A DNA stretch of 64,000 nt from CAZFPA01 sp964520975 (lineage in GTDB: Bacteria > Bacillota > Negativicutes > Selenomonadales > Selenomonadaceae): assembly GCA_964520975.1 (NCBI GenBank), contig CAZFPA010000003.1, positions 1 to 64,000 of the forward strand. Reading direction: 5' to 3'. The position numbers were made by a program, and so were the translations under genes. This document shows positions 62,473 to 64,000 of the stretch, piece by piece. The notes under the pieces were generated by a model. That model saw only the letters and a list, made by a program, of their open reading frames with translations, ran no database searches and had not been told where the DNA came from. The stretch's first letter is position 1. The number at the start of each line of letters is the position of its first letter.

Positions 62473-63209
62473 TGCTCATGGATATTTGGACGGTGTTTTG
62501 GCGGGACTGGGTCGTGCTCAAACGCCGTATGACGAAATTTATATTGAGCCGTATGGTGGCGCCGATGCTCTATCTGACGGCATTTGGCTGGGGGCTGGGA
62601 CGCAGCATACAGGTGACGGGCGGCTCCTACATCGATTTCCTCGTGCCGGGCATCCTGGCTCTCAATTCGATGAATATCAGCTTCAACAGTATTACGCCCG
62701 TGCACGCGGAGCGCATTTATCACAAAAGCCTGGAGGAATACCTGATCGCGCCGATCTGTCCGTATGCCTTTGTGATCGGCAAAGTGCTGGCCGCTGTGCT
62801 GCGCGGACTCATATCCTCGGCTATCATCCTTGTGCTGGCCTTTCTGTTCGGCGCACATTTCACGGTCACGCCGCTCTTTATCGGCGTGCTGATCCTGAAC
62901 TGCATCGTGTTTGCTGAAATTGGCTTTTTTGCGGCGATGAAGATCGGCTCTTATGAAGAGATGGGGCAGGTGAATACCTATATCCTGCTGCCGATGTCCT
63001 TCCTCTGCGGCACCTTTTTCTCAACGCATGTGCTGCCGACGGCTGTCCGCTGGTTCATCGAGCTTCTGCCGCTCACACATACGAGCTATTTGCTGCGTGG
63101 TATTGGCAGCGGAGAGACCATTGCGCCGGCATCCGTACTCGTCTTGCTGCTCTATGCTGTGCTGGGATTCCTTTTGGGCAGCCGGGCGATGCTGCGGTTG
63201 AAAAAGTAA
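62472..63209 (+). CDS. ABC-2 type permease
   Basis: This 245-residue protein has six membrane helices and the ABC-2 pattern: LYLTAFGWGLG, then the middle LVPGILALNSM and the late LPMSFLCGTFFS. It forms a half-transporter dimer with the ATPase upstream and exports a hydrophobic or polymeric substrate. The ATG overlaps the ATPase stop. Confidence 0.88.
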   Translation: MLMDIWTVFWRDWVVLKRRMTKFILSRMVAPMLYLTAFGWGLGRSIQVTGGSYIDFLVPGILALNSMNISFNSITPVHAERIYHKSLEEYLIAPICPYAFVIGKVLAAVLRGLISSAIILVLAFLFGAHFTVTPLFIGVLILNCIVFAEIGFFAAMKIGSYEEMGQVNTYILLPMSFLCGTFFSTHVLPTAVRWFIELLPLTHTSYLLRGIGSGETIAPASVLVLLLYAVLGFLLGSRAMLRLKK

Positions 63210-63262
63210 GTGGAAAAATTTGCGTCGATGTGTTAGTATGATAGTGTTGATAAACAGGAAAA

Positions 63263-63276
63263 TTACTATTTAGTAA
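63263..63276. promoter_or_regulatory. Palindrome before the Fur-family gene
   Basis: TTACTATTTAGTAA is a near-perfect 14-bp palindrome located 17 nt before the ATG. It is a plausible autoregulatory site for the metalloregulator it precedes. Confidence 0.5.
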
Positions 63277-63292
63277 GTTTGGAAGTGTTACT

Positions 63293-63727
63293 ATGGAGAA
63301 AAGCCATTCACCGCTCGACCAATTGCGGGAAAAGGGCTATAAGATAACGCCGCAGCGGCGGGCTGTGGTGACAGCACTGGATGCCTGCGGACCCTTTCCG
63401 ACAGTACAGCAGCTGCAGGAAAATGTGCGGAAAACACAGCCGGATGTATCGCTCGATACGATCTACCGCAATCTGACACTGCTGACGGATCTTGGCATCG
63501 TGCATGAGATCCACCGGCCTTCCGGGAATGTCTATGAGCTCGTGAAGCCGGGGCATCATCATCACCATCTGATCTGTACCGAGTGTGGAAAAACAGAATG
63601 CATCGATATATGTCCGATGAATAAAATCTATGAAAAGGAAGCAGAAAAACGCGGTTTTCTAGTCACGGGCCACATCTTTGAATTCTATGGCATCTGCTGG
63701 TCCTGTCGTTCCAAGGCCAAGAAGTAG
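63293..63727 (+). CDS. Fur-family metalloregulator, probably Zur-like
   Basis: The 144-residue regulator has the winged-helix ITPQRRAVVTAL and TIYRNLTLLTDLG, followed by a His run (GHHHHH), CTECGKTECIDICP and a second CWSC. The His run and two CxxC sites are usual in Zur and Fur. An ABC-type ATPase gene follows at once, suggesting metal uptake control (zinc more likely than iron). Confidence 0.88.
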   Translation: MEKSHSPLDQLREKGYKITPQRRAVVTALDACGPFPTVQQLQENVRKTQPDVSLDTIYRNLTLLTDLGIVHEIHRPSGNVYELVKPGHHHHHLICTECGKTECIDICPMNKIYEKEAEKRGFLVTGHIFEFYGICWSCRSKAKK

Positions 63728-63742
63728 AAAGGTTGGTTTCTT

Positions 63743-64000
63743 TTGTTTAAGACGATATTACATCACCGTGCGTCCTCTGGCGGGGACTGTGCCAAGCTCT
63801 GCTGCACAAAAATCGAGGATTTCTCCGTCAGAATTGGCCGCACGGATATTTTTTCCCATGTGAATATCCATATTCACTGCGGGCAGCTTACGGCTGTCAT
63901 TGGTCCGAACGGCGCGGGGAAAAGCACCCTGCTGCGGGCAATCCTCGGGGAGGTTCCCCATACGGGCGTGCTGCACTATGTTGATGCCAAGGGCAAGCAT
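63743..64000 (+). CDS. Metal ABC transporter ATPase, partial (cut by window end)
   Basis: The reading frame from TTG 63743 stays open to the last base and encodes an ABC ATPase N terminus with Walker A GPNGAGKST. It has an unusual N-terminal stretch with Cys residues (GGDCAKLCCTKIE) before the first strand. The context after a Zur-like regulator suggests a ZnuC-type role. The start codon is uncertain; GAAAGG upstream supports it. Confidence 0.75.
   Translation, partial: MFKTILHHRASSGGDCAKLCCTKIEDFSVRIGRTDIFSHVNIHIHCGQLTAVIGPNGAGKSTLLRAILGEVPHTGVLHYVDAKGKH

Overview
The window looks like the chromosome of a Gram-negative Firmicute of the class Negativicutes (a Selenomonas/Mitsuokella-like organism). 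The reasoning is a combination: Firmicutes-type RNA and DNA control elements (glmS ribozyme, leucine T-box, CIRCE, TPP and cobalamin riboswitches, OhrR and EndoA-type genes) together with outer-membrane machinery (a TonB-dependent receptor, ExbB/ExbD/TonB). The species is inferred, not proven. I see no rRNA, tRNA, CRISPR array, prophage or intact insertion sequence. Most of the window is orderly core chromosome with clear operons, strong Shine-Dalgarno sequences and good intrinsic terminators.

Layout: 1-445 is non-coding and holds a 222-bp imperfect palindrome followed by an unusual hairpin-promoter. 445-4454 carries an HD-GYP protein, a small ORF, and a convergent glycerate kinase/threonine-serine exporter pair. 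4813-9332 has an MFS transporter, a flavodoxin-like protein, and a Met/His-tailed membrane protein with its own two-component system. 9466-11964 is an MBOAT/SGNH O-acetylation pair. 12088-15709 has superoxide reductase, L-serine dehydratase, a secreted unknown and a monofunctional transglycosylase. 15882-24026 is the whole arginine pathway argCJBD, argF, argGH. 24244-31475 has Hsp20, a degenerate HPt protein, a cysteine desulfidase-like protein, a HAD phosphatase, a MazEF-type toxin-antitoxin pair, and an MBL lipoprotein/DUF3006/amidase/GerMN cluster. 31476-37085 has TPP-controlled thiC, a universal stress protein, a sirtuin and CIRCE-controlled groES-groEL. 37294-43473 has ribozyme-controlled glmS, guaB, and a peroxide-defence operon (flavoprotein reductase, glutaredoxin, glutathione peroxidase, OhrR). 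44379-49101 is a two-component system and clpB. 49213-51231 is T-box-controlled leuA.

51248-60389 is a nearly complete cobamide uptake island behind one cobalamin riboswitch: exported CbiK-like chelatase, BtuF-like binding lipoprotein, TonB-dependent receptor, BtuD, BtuC, ExbB, ExbD, a TonB with a glycine-rich linker, and a TIM-barrel protein of unknown role. An orphan eutS-eutP pair follows at once. The window ends with an ABC-2 exporter, a Fur/Zur-family regulator and the start of a metal ABC transporter.

The most notable signals not explained by genes are: (1) a three-copy promoter module in which an inverted repeat keeps its pairing while its bases change, before an HD-GYP gene, argF and a response regulator; (2) 8-bp-period TTGAC repeats shared by the hsp20 and clpB promoters; (3) 11-bp tandem repeats just upstream of the -10 of the Met/His-protein/two-component operon; (4) a long OhrR-like operator over the peroxide operon promoter; (5) a TTCGCGAA-centred motif shared by two neighbouring genes; and (6) an HPt protein whose phospho-accepting histidine is cysteine.
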